Notes under the pieces: generated by a model | Seen by the model: the letters and a program-made list of their open reading frames with translations, nothing else | The model's database searches: none | Told to the model about the DNA's origin: nothing | Translations under genes and position numbers: made by a program | DNA from: Yersinia proxima | GTDB taxonomy: Bacteria; Pseudomonadota; Gammaproteobacteria; Enterobacterales; Enterobacteriaceae | Direction: 5' to 3' | NCBI RefSeq assembly: GCF_902170785.1 | Contig: NZ_CABHYG010000017.1 | Location: 124,001-188,000 of the forward strand | DNA: 64,000 nucleotides | Shown: positions 1 to 6,403 of the stretch, piece by piece | How positions within the stretch are numbered: position 1 is the stretch's first letter | How the letters are laid out: every line of letters starts with the position of its first letter

Positions 1-489
1 GACTGGATACGTTTGCCAGACCGCCACATTGAAGGGGTTGTTGTTGAAATAGGTTGGCGATTGACAAAAATAATGACGTTTGAAAATCGTCCACTGTATG
101 TTCCTAACTCCATGTTCACGGATGTTAGCGTTGAAAATCCAGGTCGCATGACAAATCGCAGAATAAAAACCACGATAGGACTGCGCTATGCTGACGCGGA
201 TAAAATTGGCGCGATTGTGGATGAGATGCACAATTTTTTAGCCAATAATGATGATATTGATCACCAACAGACCTTGCTGGTCTATTTCAATGGATTCGGC
301 GATTCTTCTCTCAATATTATGGTTTATTGCTTTACCAAGACTAAAGTATGGGCTGAATGGTTGGCAATTCAGCAGCGCTGCTATTTGAGATTTATAGATA
401 TAGTGCATAAACATGGAGCAGACTTTGCTTTCCCCAGCCGTTCGCTATATATCGAGAATAGCACTGAGTTGCCGGAAATTTCTAAATAG
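1..489 (+). CDS. MscS-family mechanosensitive channel, C-terminal part (5' end outside window)
   Basis: The reading frame is open from the first base, so the N-terminal membrane part lies upstream of the window. The visible 162 residues look like the cytoplasmic beta domain and C-terminal alpha/beta domain of a small-conductance mechanosensitive channel. Typical features are an early stretch reading [13 protein letters not shown], then [11 protein letters not shown], where the beta domain runs into the hand-shaped cytoplasmic vestibule, and a late FPSRSLYIE close to the end. Such channels release solutes on hypo-osmotic shock. The subfamily (YnaI- or YbdG-like) cannot be decided without the membrane segments. 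The gene appears to be the chromosomal neighbour of the phage-derived module that follows. Confidence 0.8.
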   Translation, partial: DWIRLPDRHIEGVVVEIGWRLTKIMTFENRPLYVPNSMFTDVSVENPGRMTNRRIKTTIGLRYADADKIGAIVDEMHNFLANNDDIDHQQTLLVYFNGFGDSSLNIMVYCFTKTKVWAEWLAIQQRCYLRFIDIVHKHGADFAFPSRSLYIENSTELPEISK

Positions 490-512
490 TGGTAATCCTG
501 TCTTTGTCACTA

Positions 513-540
513 CACCGGGCATAACAGCCCGGTGGCTTTG
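513..540 (+). terminator. Hairpin after the MscS gene
   Basis: CACCGGGC and GCCCGGTG form a perfect 8-bp stem with a 6-nt loop, 24 nt after the stop codon. The T-tract after it is poor (GCTTTG), so efficiency is uncertain. The rest of 541-805 holds no gene that I can support. Confidence 0.5.
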
Positions 541-805
541 AGTGGGATGCTAACCTGCGGGGTTAACAAGAAAACACCCACTTATATTAACTCTATCAAA
601 TATCCTACTTATCTGCTTTCAGATTGTCAGAACTTGCTTGCCTAAGCGACTGTTGTGCCGTTGATGATTGGATTAAACCACAGGGTTGCATGCATATCAA
701 TTAATAGGTTGTATTACTATCAATCGGAGGGTTATCTTTTTGAATGGCAGGCGAAAAAAAACGACTAAGATCGGTTATATTGCTGATTCTAGTTATTTGA
801 TTTTT

Positions 806-1225
806 CTACTTTTTTAATAACTCTTTGAGATTTCTGGACTCCAGCAATTCGTTGAATAAGCGATCGTAATTTTCGACTTTAATTCGAAGCGCTTCAATAT
901 GGTTATCTTTATCACTTTCTGGTAGACGGTCGAACAAATTCAACAATTCTCGTTGTCTGTCACTTAGAGTGATAGGTTGAACGATTGAGATGTCATCACC
1001 AGCAGGTTCATCACTTAGTAACCAGGAAAGGGACACACCAAAGGCTTCAGATAATTTTAAAGCCGAGTCTTTGCTTATTTTCCCTTTAGTGAACCAACGA
1101 CCAGCCGCCTGGGGGCTGATTCCACATATGCGAGCAAGCCCCGACTTGTTTACACCGGTTTTATTCATCAACTGATAAAGGCGAGCTGCTATAGGTGGTT
1201 CTTGATAATTTTTTTCTTCTTTCAT
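806..1225 (-). CDS. XRE-family (phage CI-like) transcriptional repressor
   Basis: A 139-aa protein with an N-terminal helix-turn-helix: residues about 15-70 carry the phage-repressor pattern LARICGISPQAAGRWFTKGK, followed by SKDSALKLSEAFGVSLSWLL. The C-terminal half is charged and probably helical, and lacks the LexA/CI S24 peptidase domain. Induction by RecA-stimulated self-cleavage is therefore not expected. I chose the ATG at 1225 over the in-frame TTG 18 nt upstream, because the TTG lies inside a palindrome that looks like its operator. It is divergent from the Q-lysis genes, as CI is in lambdoid phages, and probably keeps that module silent. No Cro, CII, replication or integrase gene accompanies it. 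Confidence 0.8.
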   Translation of the reverse strand: MKEEKNYQEPPIAARLYQLMNKTGVNKSGLARICGISPQAAGRWFTKGKISKDSALKLSEAFGVSLSWLLSDEPAGDDISIVQPITLSDRQRELLNLFDRLPESDKDNHIEALRIKVENYDRLFNELLESRNLKELLKK

Positions 1226-1568
1226 TTCAAAATTATAAACCAAAGGTTTAATAATATAAATAACCCAAAGGTTGTATTTTGATGTAACCCTATGATTTAA
1301 TCTTGCGGTTGATAGTGAAGTTGGTTGAAACCACTACAACAAAAAATGCGCATATTGAGAAGAATCGAGATGGCGTTCAACCAGGCCATTTAGTGACGGG
1401 TTGGGTAATGGGTTTGACAATGCGGCTGTCTATAACTTTTATAACAACAGCCCTGGCAAGTTGATGTTAGCTATTTCCAATCTGTGGCTTGACTTAACTT
1501 TGTGAGAACTGAAATCGAGTTTAATCATGTCCCCTGTAGGGGGTTAATAATATAAGGATGTTACCCTA
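1226..1568. other. Divergent control region without a cro gene
   Basis: In a lambdoid phage a Cro gene would start here on the plus strand. I find only a 14-codon reading frame near 1346 (ATGCGCATATTG, soon stopped), with no helix-turn-helix. The region carries the operators described separately and nothing else that I can support. Confidence 0.5.
1237..1273. promoter_or_regulatory. Two palindromic operators for the divergent repressor
   Basis: Two near-identical palindromes, AAACCAAAGGTTT (1237-1249) and AACCCAAAGGTT (1262-1273), lie 25 bp apart just upstream of the repressor start, in the divergent control region. Paired palindromes in this position are typical repressor operators, so autoregulation is likely. 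That the 806-1225 protein binds them is inferred. Confidence 0.55.
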
Positions 1569-1751
1569 ATGATTCCTATAGAGAACTTGATTAAATTTCT
1601 ACCTTCGGATGGTACGGTCTTAATTCGTTGCGAGCATGGTGAGATAGTGAGTGTTGAGAACTTAAAAGAGAACCAATTTGTCGCGACATTACCGGTATTT
1701 ATCGAACTGGCGGAAATCGCTGGTTATACAATTTCAATGCCCGATGTTTGA
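1569..1751 (+). CDS. Small hypothetical protein of the phage-derived module
   Basis: A 60-aa acidic protein (MIPIENLIKFLP... ending ISMPDV). An AAGGA lies 11-15 nt before the ATG, a longer gap than usual. There are no cysteines and no membrane segment. It is the first plus-strand gene after the repressor and its operators, in the position of early genes such as cro or cII, but no helix-turn-helix is visible. I do not recognise the family. Coding is supported by position, a plausible ribosome binding site and ordinary amino acid composition only. Confidence 0.5.
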   Translation: MIPIENLIKFLPSDGTVLIRCEHGEIVSVENLKENQFVATLPVFIELAEIAGYTISMPDV

Positions 1752-2084
1752 CGGAATAATAGCTCTGTCAGTCTGAACACCTGACAACCTAAGCAGTTGT
1801 TGTGCCATCACCCTAGGGGGCAAGGTGGCACAACTATTACTCATTAAATTTGGTAATCAAACACTGACATCGGTCATATTCGCTGTTAGGGAATTTCTGC
1901 ATTGTAAAATCAAGTTGGCTATTACTTCATTATCCAAATGTTTGATGGTTCTAAATCGAGAAAACCTAAATCAATCACGCTTGTGCCAACAGACAATACC
2001 AACTTTGCCAAATGCAACAAGGCCACCTTAGCTACGTTTTTACACTCTATTTTGAACAGCATTTTTAATTCGCCGGAGGGTGTT
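1752..2084. other. Spacer between the early ORF and the Q region
   Basis: Apart from the inverted repeat at 1799-1834 I see no gene that I can support. Open frames across it lack ribosome binding sites and have codon use unlike their neighbours. It is probably the scar of deleted early phage genes. Confidence 0.35.
1799..1834. repeat. Inverted repeat (9-bp stem) between the early ORF and Q
   Basis: GTTGTGCCA (1799-1807) and TGGCACAAC (1826-1834) are exact inverted repeats with an 18-nt G-rich loop. There is no T-tract directly after the stem. A related sequence with CCTAAGCG and CTGTTGTGCC lies near 641-660, outside the repressor gene, so this may be a duplicated regulatory element. Function unknown. 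Confidence 0.4.
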
Positions 2085-2126
2085 ATGCACACACAGTCTA
2101 TTTCACGGAAGGAAGGAAAGTTATGA
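2085..2126 (+). CDS. 13-codon leader or remnant ORF coupled to Q
   Basis: ATG at 2085 is preceded by a strong Shine-Dalgarno sequence (GGAGGGTGTT) and encodes MHTQSISRKEGKL. Its stop overlaps the Q start as ATGA (2123-2126). It may couple translation into Q, or be the truncated end of a former nin-region gene. It is too short to assign by sequence. Confidence 0.35.
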   Translation: MHTQSISRKEGKL

Positions 2127-2542
2127 TGCGAGTATCGAAAGATTTGTCGTCGGGGCAGAAAAAACCAAGGCGCAATATTCAGCTTGTTCTTGAGCGCTGG
2201 GGTGTATGGGCTAAAGATAATTCAGGTATTGATTACTCCTCTATCGCCGCGGGATTTAAAGGTTTGCTTCCGTACACTACATCATCACGACCTTCATGTT
2301 GTGATGATGATGGATTAGCCGTTGATGGGTGTGTATCTCGCTTAAAACGACATCGGTATGATGAGTGGGAATTGGTCATCCGACACTATGTCTATAATCA
2401 ATCCAAACGTGCTATTGCACGGCAACAAAAGAAAGACGAAAGGGCAATAAGAATAAATCTACAAATGGCAGAGGGCTTTGTTGATGGTTGCCTTGCCATG
2501 ATGGATATTAACCTTGAGATGGACCCTGAAATAAAAAATTAG
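2123..2542 (+). CDS. Phage antitermination protein Q
   Basis: This 139-aa protein matches the lambdoid antiterminator Q family (Phage_antitermQ). Diagnostic stretches are IQLVLERWGVWAKDN, IDYSSIAAGFKGLLP, SCCDDDGLAVDG and WELVIRHYVYNQSKRAIAR. Q binds DNA at the late promoter, loads onto paused RNA polymerase and lets it read through terminators into the lysis genes. The start has a GGAAGGAAAG ribosome binding site. The gene sits directly before a tR'-like terminator (2632-2655), as in phage, with the holin and endolysin beyond it. It looks intact, so late-gene control is probably still working although the structural phage genes are absent. Confidence 0.9.
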   Translation: MMRVSKDLSSGQKKPRRNIQLVLERWGVWAKDNSGIDYSSIAAGFKGLLPYTTSSRPSCCDDDGLAVDGCVSRLKRHRYDEWELVIRHYVYNQSKRAIARQQKKDERAIRINLQMAEGFVDGCLAMMDINLEMDPEIKN

Positions 2543-2631
2543 ATTTTTATGATAAAAGTGTTGGTGCGGCCGCAAAAAGTGCATTAGTCTGATAACAGTT
2601 GGTTGTGTGGTCGTGCTTACACAGTCTAAGA

Positions 2632-2655
2632 AACCTCGCTTCGGCGGGGTTTTTC
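2632..2655 (+). terminator. tR'-like terminator downstream of Q
   Basis: AACCTCGC and GCGGGGTT form an 8-bp stem (one G-T pair) around a stable TTCG tetraloop, followed by a T-run. Its place just after Q matches the tR' terminator that Q overcomes in lambdoid phages. I could not fix a confident late promoter between 2543 and 2630. Confidence 0.75.
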
Positions 2656-2744
2656 ATTTTAGTCTCGAGTATTTGATTAATTTAAAATACATCTTGTCCG
2701 ACGAGTCGCGACGCTTTTGGATTCAGACTCTTCACGTCATTTAA

Positions 2745-2921
2745 TTAGAACATCGAGAGTAGCAGGGCTACCGGCAGGCTCAAGGGCCAGGTTATACCGA
2801 TTAAAAAAGACGATAAGCACCTTACTACCAAGCTCTGATCCCGTGTCAGAGGGAAAATAATGAAAGTAGAGATAATAACGCCAACCACATAAATACTGAG
2901 CAGGATAAAACCGGTATTCAT
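2745..2921 (-). CDS. GhoT/OrtT-family small membrane toxin
   Basis: A 58-aa protein with two hydrophobic segments (residues about 4-24 and 36-56). Its C-terminal part, FLIGITWPLSLPVALLL, closely resembles E. coli GhoT, which as I recall has VGITWPMSLPVALLF, and the orphan toxin OrtT. GhoT-type proteins insert in the inner membrane, collapse the proton motive force and favour persistence. The ATG at 2921 follows AAAGGAAAATTG, a reasonable ribosome binding site. No GhoS-like endoribonuclease antitoxin gene lies nearby, so it is OrtT-like in context. It runs antisense to the leader of the Q-controlled lysis transcript, so read-through from the lysis promoter would silence it or pair with its mRNA. 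Confidence 0.82.
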   Translation of the reverse strand: MNTGFILLSIYVVGVIISTFIIFPLTRDQSLVVRCLSSFLIGITWPLSLPVALLLSMF

Positions 2922-3148
2922 TGAGCAATTTTCCTTTTGTCCATGTTGTTGGTCTATTATCGCAGAAAGAGACCGTATTTTTGCAAAGTAATTTAAATTA
3001 TGAGGCCATGTTATTTGTGTGGTTTATTTATAACTCATCACCAGTATCAACCATCCTCAAATAATCTCTGCGCCTGGATGAGTCACGGCGGTGAGCTATT
3101 TCTCCAAAATAGCAAATATACACCCAGGCCAACTGGCAGGGGGAGACT

Positions 3149-3325
3149 ATGAAGATGGATAAATACTCCAGCGCGATATCCTTGTGGTTTGGTGGGTTAA
3201 CAACAACGATTGGTGCGTTATCTCTTAATGAATGGGCCATGGTAGTCGGCATTATCTGCACGACGGGAACATTTATTGTGAACTGGCACTATAAGCGTAA
3301 AGAATTTCAATTACGGAAGAAATAA
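3149..3325 (+). CDS. Phage holin (HP1-type)
   Basis: A 58-aa protein starting MKMDKYSSAIS, with two hydrophobic stretches (residues about 8-24 and 28-45) and a basic tail HYKRKEFQLRKK. The layout and the ending match small HP1-family holins (Phage_holin_2_3 type; assignment from memory). Holins pool in the inner membrane and open it at a set time, which activates the endolysin. The start is preceded by GGCAGGGGGAG, a strong ribosome binding site. ATG at 3155 is a second in-frame start, so a dual-start arrangement is possible. The stop is one base from the endolysin ATG, so the two genes are co-transcribed. Confidence 0.85.
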   Translation: MKMDKYSSAISLWFGGLTTTIGALSLNEWAMVVGIICTTGTFIVNWHYKRKEFQLRKK

Positions 3326-3326
3326 A

Positions 3327-3809
3327 ATGTCTCCAATTCTTCGTAGTAAGTTAATGGGTCTTTCTGCTCTTGGGGCATTGGCCATTGCCGGTGTATTACT
3401 GGGGGGGAATGATGGTTTAGAAGGGCGAAAATATGTGGCTTACCATGATGTCGCTGGTATTTTGACTTTATGCGATGGCCACACTGGTAAAGACATCATC
3501 CCCAGTAAAAGATATTCTGATGCGGAATGCGATGCTTTATTACAGCAAGATTTGATACCGGTCCAACACACGGTTGATGCGGCTGTGAAAATTCCACTGA
3601 GTCAGTACCAGAAAGCAGCATTATATTCGTTTACTTATAACATCGGACAGCGTGCATTTATTCAATCCACGCTACTTAAAAAACTCAACACTGGCGATAT
3701 TAAAGGCGCTTGTGATGAGTTACGGCGTTGGATATATGCGGGTGGCTCGCCGTGGAAGGGATTACAGAACAGACGCGAGATAGAGAGGGAATTATGTCTA
3801 ACAAATTAA
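3327..3809 (+). CDS. SAR endolysin (GH24 lysozyme)
   Basis: This 160-aa muramidase cuts the glycan strands of peptidoglycan. The catalytic pattern E-x8-D-x5-T of phage lysozymes is intact (Glu32, Asp41, Thr47). Residues about 9-29 form a weakly hydrophobic Gly/Ala-rich segment typical of a signal-anchor-release domain, so export by Sec and release on membrane depolarisation are expected. There is no cysteine in the anchor, so this is R21-like rather than P1 Lyz-like. It starts one base after the holin stop. Its 3' end overlaps a start in the place where Rz normally begins. Length and active site are normal, so the enzyme is probably functional. Confidence 0.93.
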   Translation: MSPILRSKLMGLSALGALAIAGVLLGGNDGLEGRKYVAYHDVAGILTLCDGHTGKDIIPSKRYSDAECDALLQQDLIPVQHTVDAAVKIPLSQYQKAALYSFTYNIGQRAFIQSTLLKKLNTGDIKGACDELRRWIYAGGSPWKGLQNRREIERELCLTN

Positions 3810-3832
3810 GCTCAGTTCTCATGCCGTTATAA
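3794..3832 (+). pseudogene. Possible remnant of an Rz spanin start
   Basis: ATG at 3794 overlaps the end of the endolysin gene in another frame, after GAGAGGGA, exactly where Rz i-spanin genes start in lambdoid lysis cassettes. The frame stops after 12 codons (MSNKLSSVLMPL). No Rz or Rz1 sequence is recognisable in 3833-4032. I infer a lost spanin gene, although the ORF could also be fortuitous. Confidence 0.35.
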
Positions 3833-4032
3833 CCGTGCAATTCGCTGACTAAATGTATTAGTACAATTAGACAACATAAATTCAATGTGATGTGGACGAA
3901 ATATCCACAATAACGAATCAGCATTAGAATGTCTTTCAGACTATTGAAATTTAGAGTCTGGCAAGTTTATCTTACAAGAAAATAGAAACCGTAGTCCTGC
4001 ACTGTCGCGAAATATCGCGCTGGTGATATCCC

Positions 4033-4063
4033 AAGCCGATGATTAATTTCTCGGCTTTTTTTT
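4033..4063 (+). terminator. Terminator between the lysis genes and the lipase
   Basis: AAGCCGA and TCGGCTT pair around a 10-nt loop and are followed by a long T-run, ending 22 nt before the lipase ATG. A second perfect hairpin (CGCGA AATA TCGCG) lies just upstream near 4006-4019. RNA polymerase modified by Q would be expected to read through into the lipase gene, while unmodified polymerase would stop. Confidence 0.75.
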
Positions 4064-4085
4064 GTCCAACTAAAAGGTATTTATT

Positions 4086-4970
4086 ATGTCTACAAATTCA
4101 ACTTTGAAATATCCAGTAGTATTAGTTCATGGCTTACTTGGATTTGACAAAATCGCAGGGGTTTACCCTTATTTTTATGGTGTCGAAGAGCCGCTAAAAA
4201 AAGCGGGCGCACAAGTCTTTGTCGCCACAATTTCCGCGACCAACAGTAACGAAGTACGTGGCGAACAATTACTTAAATTTGTCAAAGAAGTCATGACAAA
4301 AACGGGGGCGAAAAAAGTTAACCTTATCGGTCATAGTCAGGGGCCTTTGGCATGTCGTTATGTTGCTGCAACGCATCCTGAACTTATAGCCTCTGTAACC
4401 TCCGTTAATGGGGTTAACCACGGGTCAGAAATTGCCGATTTGGTTCGTTCAGCGCTAGTACCTGATAGCCTTCCAGAACACATTGTTAATACTATCATGT
4501 CTGCATTTGGTGTATTTGTTTCTCTGTTAAGTGGTAAGCCTTTCCTGCCGCAGGATTTTATGGAGTCTATTGATGCACTGACGACCGAGAATGTGGGTAA
4601 GTTTAATGCCAAATATCCGCAAGGGTTACCTGAAACCTGGGGAGGCGAGGGGAAAGAGTTTGATAATGGGGTCTACTATTATTCGTGGGGGGGCGTTTTG
4701 GGTTATAACCCACTGACTGAAGGGTTGAACAACCTCGACCCGCTGCACCATTCATTAGTTGCGTTATCACTCTTGTTCACCAAAGAACGTGATCAAAATG
4801 ATGGTCTGGTTGGGCGTTACAGCATGCATTTGGGGAAAGTTATCCGTTCGGATTATCAGTTAGATCATGTGGATGCGATTAATCAGACCGCGGGTATGGT
4901 CAGCAAGGACATTGACCCAGTTCAATTGTTTGTAAATCAGATTGAGTTGTTAAAATCAAAAGGTCTTTAA
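4086..4970 (+). CDS. Triacylglycerol lipase, Proteus type, without signal peptide
   Basis: A 294-aa alpha/beta hydrolase that resembles along its length the lipases of Proteus and related psychrophiles (family I.1). The oxyanion-loop motif [10 protein letters not shown] is near the N-terminus. The nucleophile elbow GHSQG contains Ser84, and Asp239 (in NDGLVGR) and His261 (in LDHVD) complete the triad. Cysteine is nearly absent, and there is no lid-stabilising disulfide pair. The N-terminus is polar and carries no signal peptide. In Proteus this lipase is released without a signal peptide or foldase. AAAAGGT precedes the start. It directly follows a holin-endolysin pair, separated by a terminator, which suggests release by controlled lysis. 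The hydrolase assignment is firm; the export route is inferred. Confidence 0.93.
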   Translation: MSTNSTLKYPVVLVHGLLGFDKIAGVYPYFYGVEEPLKKAGAQVFVATISATNSNEVRGEQLLKFVKEVMTKTGAKKVNLIGHSQGPLACRYVAATHPELIASVTSVNGVNHGSEIADLVRSALVPDSLPEHIVNTIMSAFGVFVSLLSGKPFLPQDFMESIDALTTENVGKFNAKYPQGLPETWGGEGKEFDNGVYYYSWGGVLGYNPLTEGLNNLDPLHHSLVALSLLFTKERDQNDGLVGRYSMHLGKVIRSDYQLDHVDAINQTAGMVSKDIDPVQLFVNQIELLKSKGL

Positions 4971-4977
4971 ATAGTAT

Positions 4978-5003
4978 CGCCCCCTCTCTAACCTGAGGGG
5001 GCG
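4978..5003 (+). terminator. Hairpin after the lipase gene
   Basis: CGCCCCCTC and GAGGGGGCG make a perfect 9-bp GC-rich stem with an 8-nt loop, beginning 8 nt after the lipase stop. No T-run follows, so it may end transcription weakly or protect the mRNA 3' end. The next gene starts at 5439, and the AT-rich stretch between holds no gene that I can support. Confidence 0.6.
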
Positions 5004-5314
5004 AAACAGACGAATAGATTGAGGTGAGATTTATTATATAATTAGTTTATTAAGTTCAATTAGAGTATTAAAGTTAATTTATAAGATAAAGAAGGTGGTA
5101 ATTCCTGTAGGTGAATATATTTTTAGTGAAAATCTTCAAATTTTTGATTGCATATTTTCTTTAATATTCAGGTGCGAAGGTGAAATTAATCATTATGAGT
5201 GGAAGTGTAATTTATTAATGATTAAGAATAAGGCTGCTAGAATTTAAAATATAGACTAATATTTTATTCAGCTTAGTTAAAATATTGACGTCGGGGAGAT
5301 GCAGCGATTTACAT

Positions 5315-5726
5315 AGAATCTGGGACAGGCTCCAAAATAGTTCTAACTATTTGATTTCTCAATTTTGAGACTTAACAGTCTTATCTTAAAATTTAGCTAT
5401 ATATAGCGAGTGTGCTCCAACGGAGCTGCGGAGGCCTTATGAAAAAGGTGATTCTTTTCGTTGTGTTAATGATGTCCTCATTTTATGGCTTTAGCCAGGA
5501 TGGGGTGAGGGGGATTTCTGGTGATTTATCATCGACCCCACCAATCGTTGCGGTAGTCCACCATCTTTGTGATGATTCATCTCCATCAATTGGGGAGGAT
5601 CATCCTGATTATTGGTGCTGTGAGGTCTGTTGCAATCCGGCGTGTGACGGTTGTAACTAAACATAAAAATCATTATTAAACTTGTACTGAGATAATACAG
5701 TACATCAGGGGCCTGTCCCAGATTCT
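5315..5726. mobile_element. 412-bp segment with 16-bp terminal inverted repeats carrying the yst-like gene
   Basis: AGAATCTGGGACAGGC at 5315-5330 is repeated exactly, inverted, at 5711-5726. The only coding region between is the enterotoxin gene. Perfect 16-bp ends on a segment of about 0.4 kb are what one sees in a non-autonomous transposable cassette or integron-like unit. No transposase is present, and I see no clear target-site duplication outside the ends. A transcriptional role for the repeats is the alternative. Confidence 0.5.
5439..5660 (+). CDS. yst: Heat-stable enterotoxin (Yst / STa family) precursor
   Basis: A 73-aa pre-pro-peptide. Residues 1-19 are a signal peptide (MKKVILFVVLMMSSFYGFS), followed by a pro region and a C-terminal toxin core CCEVCCNPACDGC (residues 60-72). 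Its six cysteines are spaced as in E. coli STa and Yersinia Yst, and form three disulfides in those toxins. The mature peptide activates intestinal guanylate cyclase C and raises cGMP. The core resembles Yst-B (WCCEVCCNPAC) but has Asp for Ala before the last Gly-Cys and an extra C-terminal Asn. A further cysteine at 44 is in the pro region. I took the ATG at 5439, which follows GCGGAGGCC; an in-frame ATG at 5412 would spoil the signal peptide. Activity of this variant is not proven. Confidence 0.9.
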   Translation: MKKVILFVVLMMSSFYGFSQDGVRGISGDLSSTPPIVAVVHHLCDDSSPSIGEDHPDYWCCEVCCNPACDGCN

Positions 5727-5869
5727 TTGGTGTGTAATATGATGTTATTCCCGCCATAATTTCTCACGTTTTATCTTTACCTCGACCACCTCTAGGCTAG
5801 ACACCCATTAATTCGCAGGATATTGTTTCGGTAACTATAAAAAACGACCCACTAGTCAATCACGGCACT

Positions 5870-6403
5870 ATGAATTTTATCAAAAGTATTGTGTTTTTAG
5901 CCTCGTTCAGCGTATCTACATATTCATTCTCTGCCCCTGTCCCTGCGGTTGAGGTCGGATTCTCACCAGAAGGATCGGCTCAGGCACTAGTGCTGAAAGT
6001 CATCAATGACGCACAAAAATCTATCCAGATGATAGGATATTCGTTTCAAGCTCCGGATATTGCAAAAGCATTAGTGGCGGCAAGACAGCGGGGCGTTGAT
6101 GTGCGTGTGGTTGTTGATAAGAAACGTAACCAGGTCAAGGCCAGTAAAACCATTATGCTCTATGCCGCCAACAATGGTGTAAAACTACGTATTGATGGGC
6201 ATTATCATATTCAGCATGATAAAACGATTATCGTTGATGGCAAGACTGTTGAAACGGGGTCATTTAATTTCGCACCTTCAGCAGAGACTGAAAATTCTGA
6301 AAATGTGATTGTGATACATGATATGCCTAACATTACTCAGCAATATGTAACACATTGGACTTCGCGCTGGGAGCAGGGTGTTCCCTTTAAACCGATACTT
6401 TAG
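5870..6403 (+). CDS. Exported PLD-family endonuclease (Nuc-like)
   Basis: A 177-aa protein of the phospholipase D superfamily with a single HKD motif (His116, Lys118, Asp123 in HDKTIIVD) followed by GSFNF. This is the organisation of the pKM101 Nuc endonuclease, which acts as a dimer on single- and double-stranded DNA. Residues 1-22 form a signal peptide ending SFSA, so it is expected in the periplasm or outside. Length equals that of Nuc. Such genes are common on conjugative plasmids, which suits the accessory nature of this stretch. No strong ribosome binding site is visible. It may degrade incoming DNA or serve nutrient uptake; the biological role is unknown. Confidence 0.88.
   Translation: MNFIKSIVFLASFSVSTYSFSAPVPAVEVGFSPEGSAQALVLKVINDAQKSIQMIGYSFQAPDIAKALVAARQRGVDVRVVVDKKRNQVKASKTIMLYAANNGVKLRIDGHYHIQHDKTIIVDGKTVETGSFNFAPSAETENSENVIVIHDMPNITQQYVTHWTSRWEQGVPFKPIL

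Noticed and set aside
490-805. Attachment site of a prophage next to the MscS gene
   Set aside because: No integrase, no tRNA target and no convincing direct repeat pair bounding the module.
1938-2126. 62-aa plus-strand frame before Q
   Set aside because: No ribosome binding site at its first ATG; only the last 13 codons have one (2085), and those I list separately.
2737-2928. 63-aa minus-strand frame overlapping the GhoT-like gene
   Set aside because: The neighbouring frame (2745-2921) gives a clear GhoT/OrtT-like membrane protein; this one has random-looking Tyr/Phe-rich sequence and no family.
3028-3261. 77-aa minus-strand frame over the holin
   Set aside because: Shadow of the holin gene (3149-3325), which has an intact start, ribosome binding site and family features.
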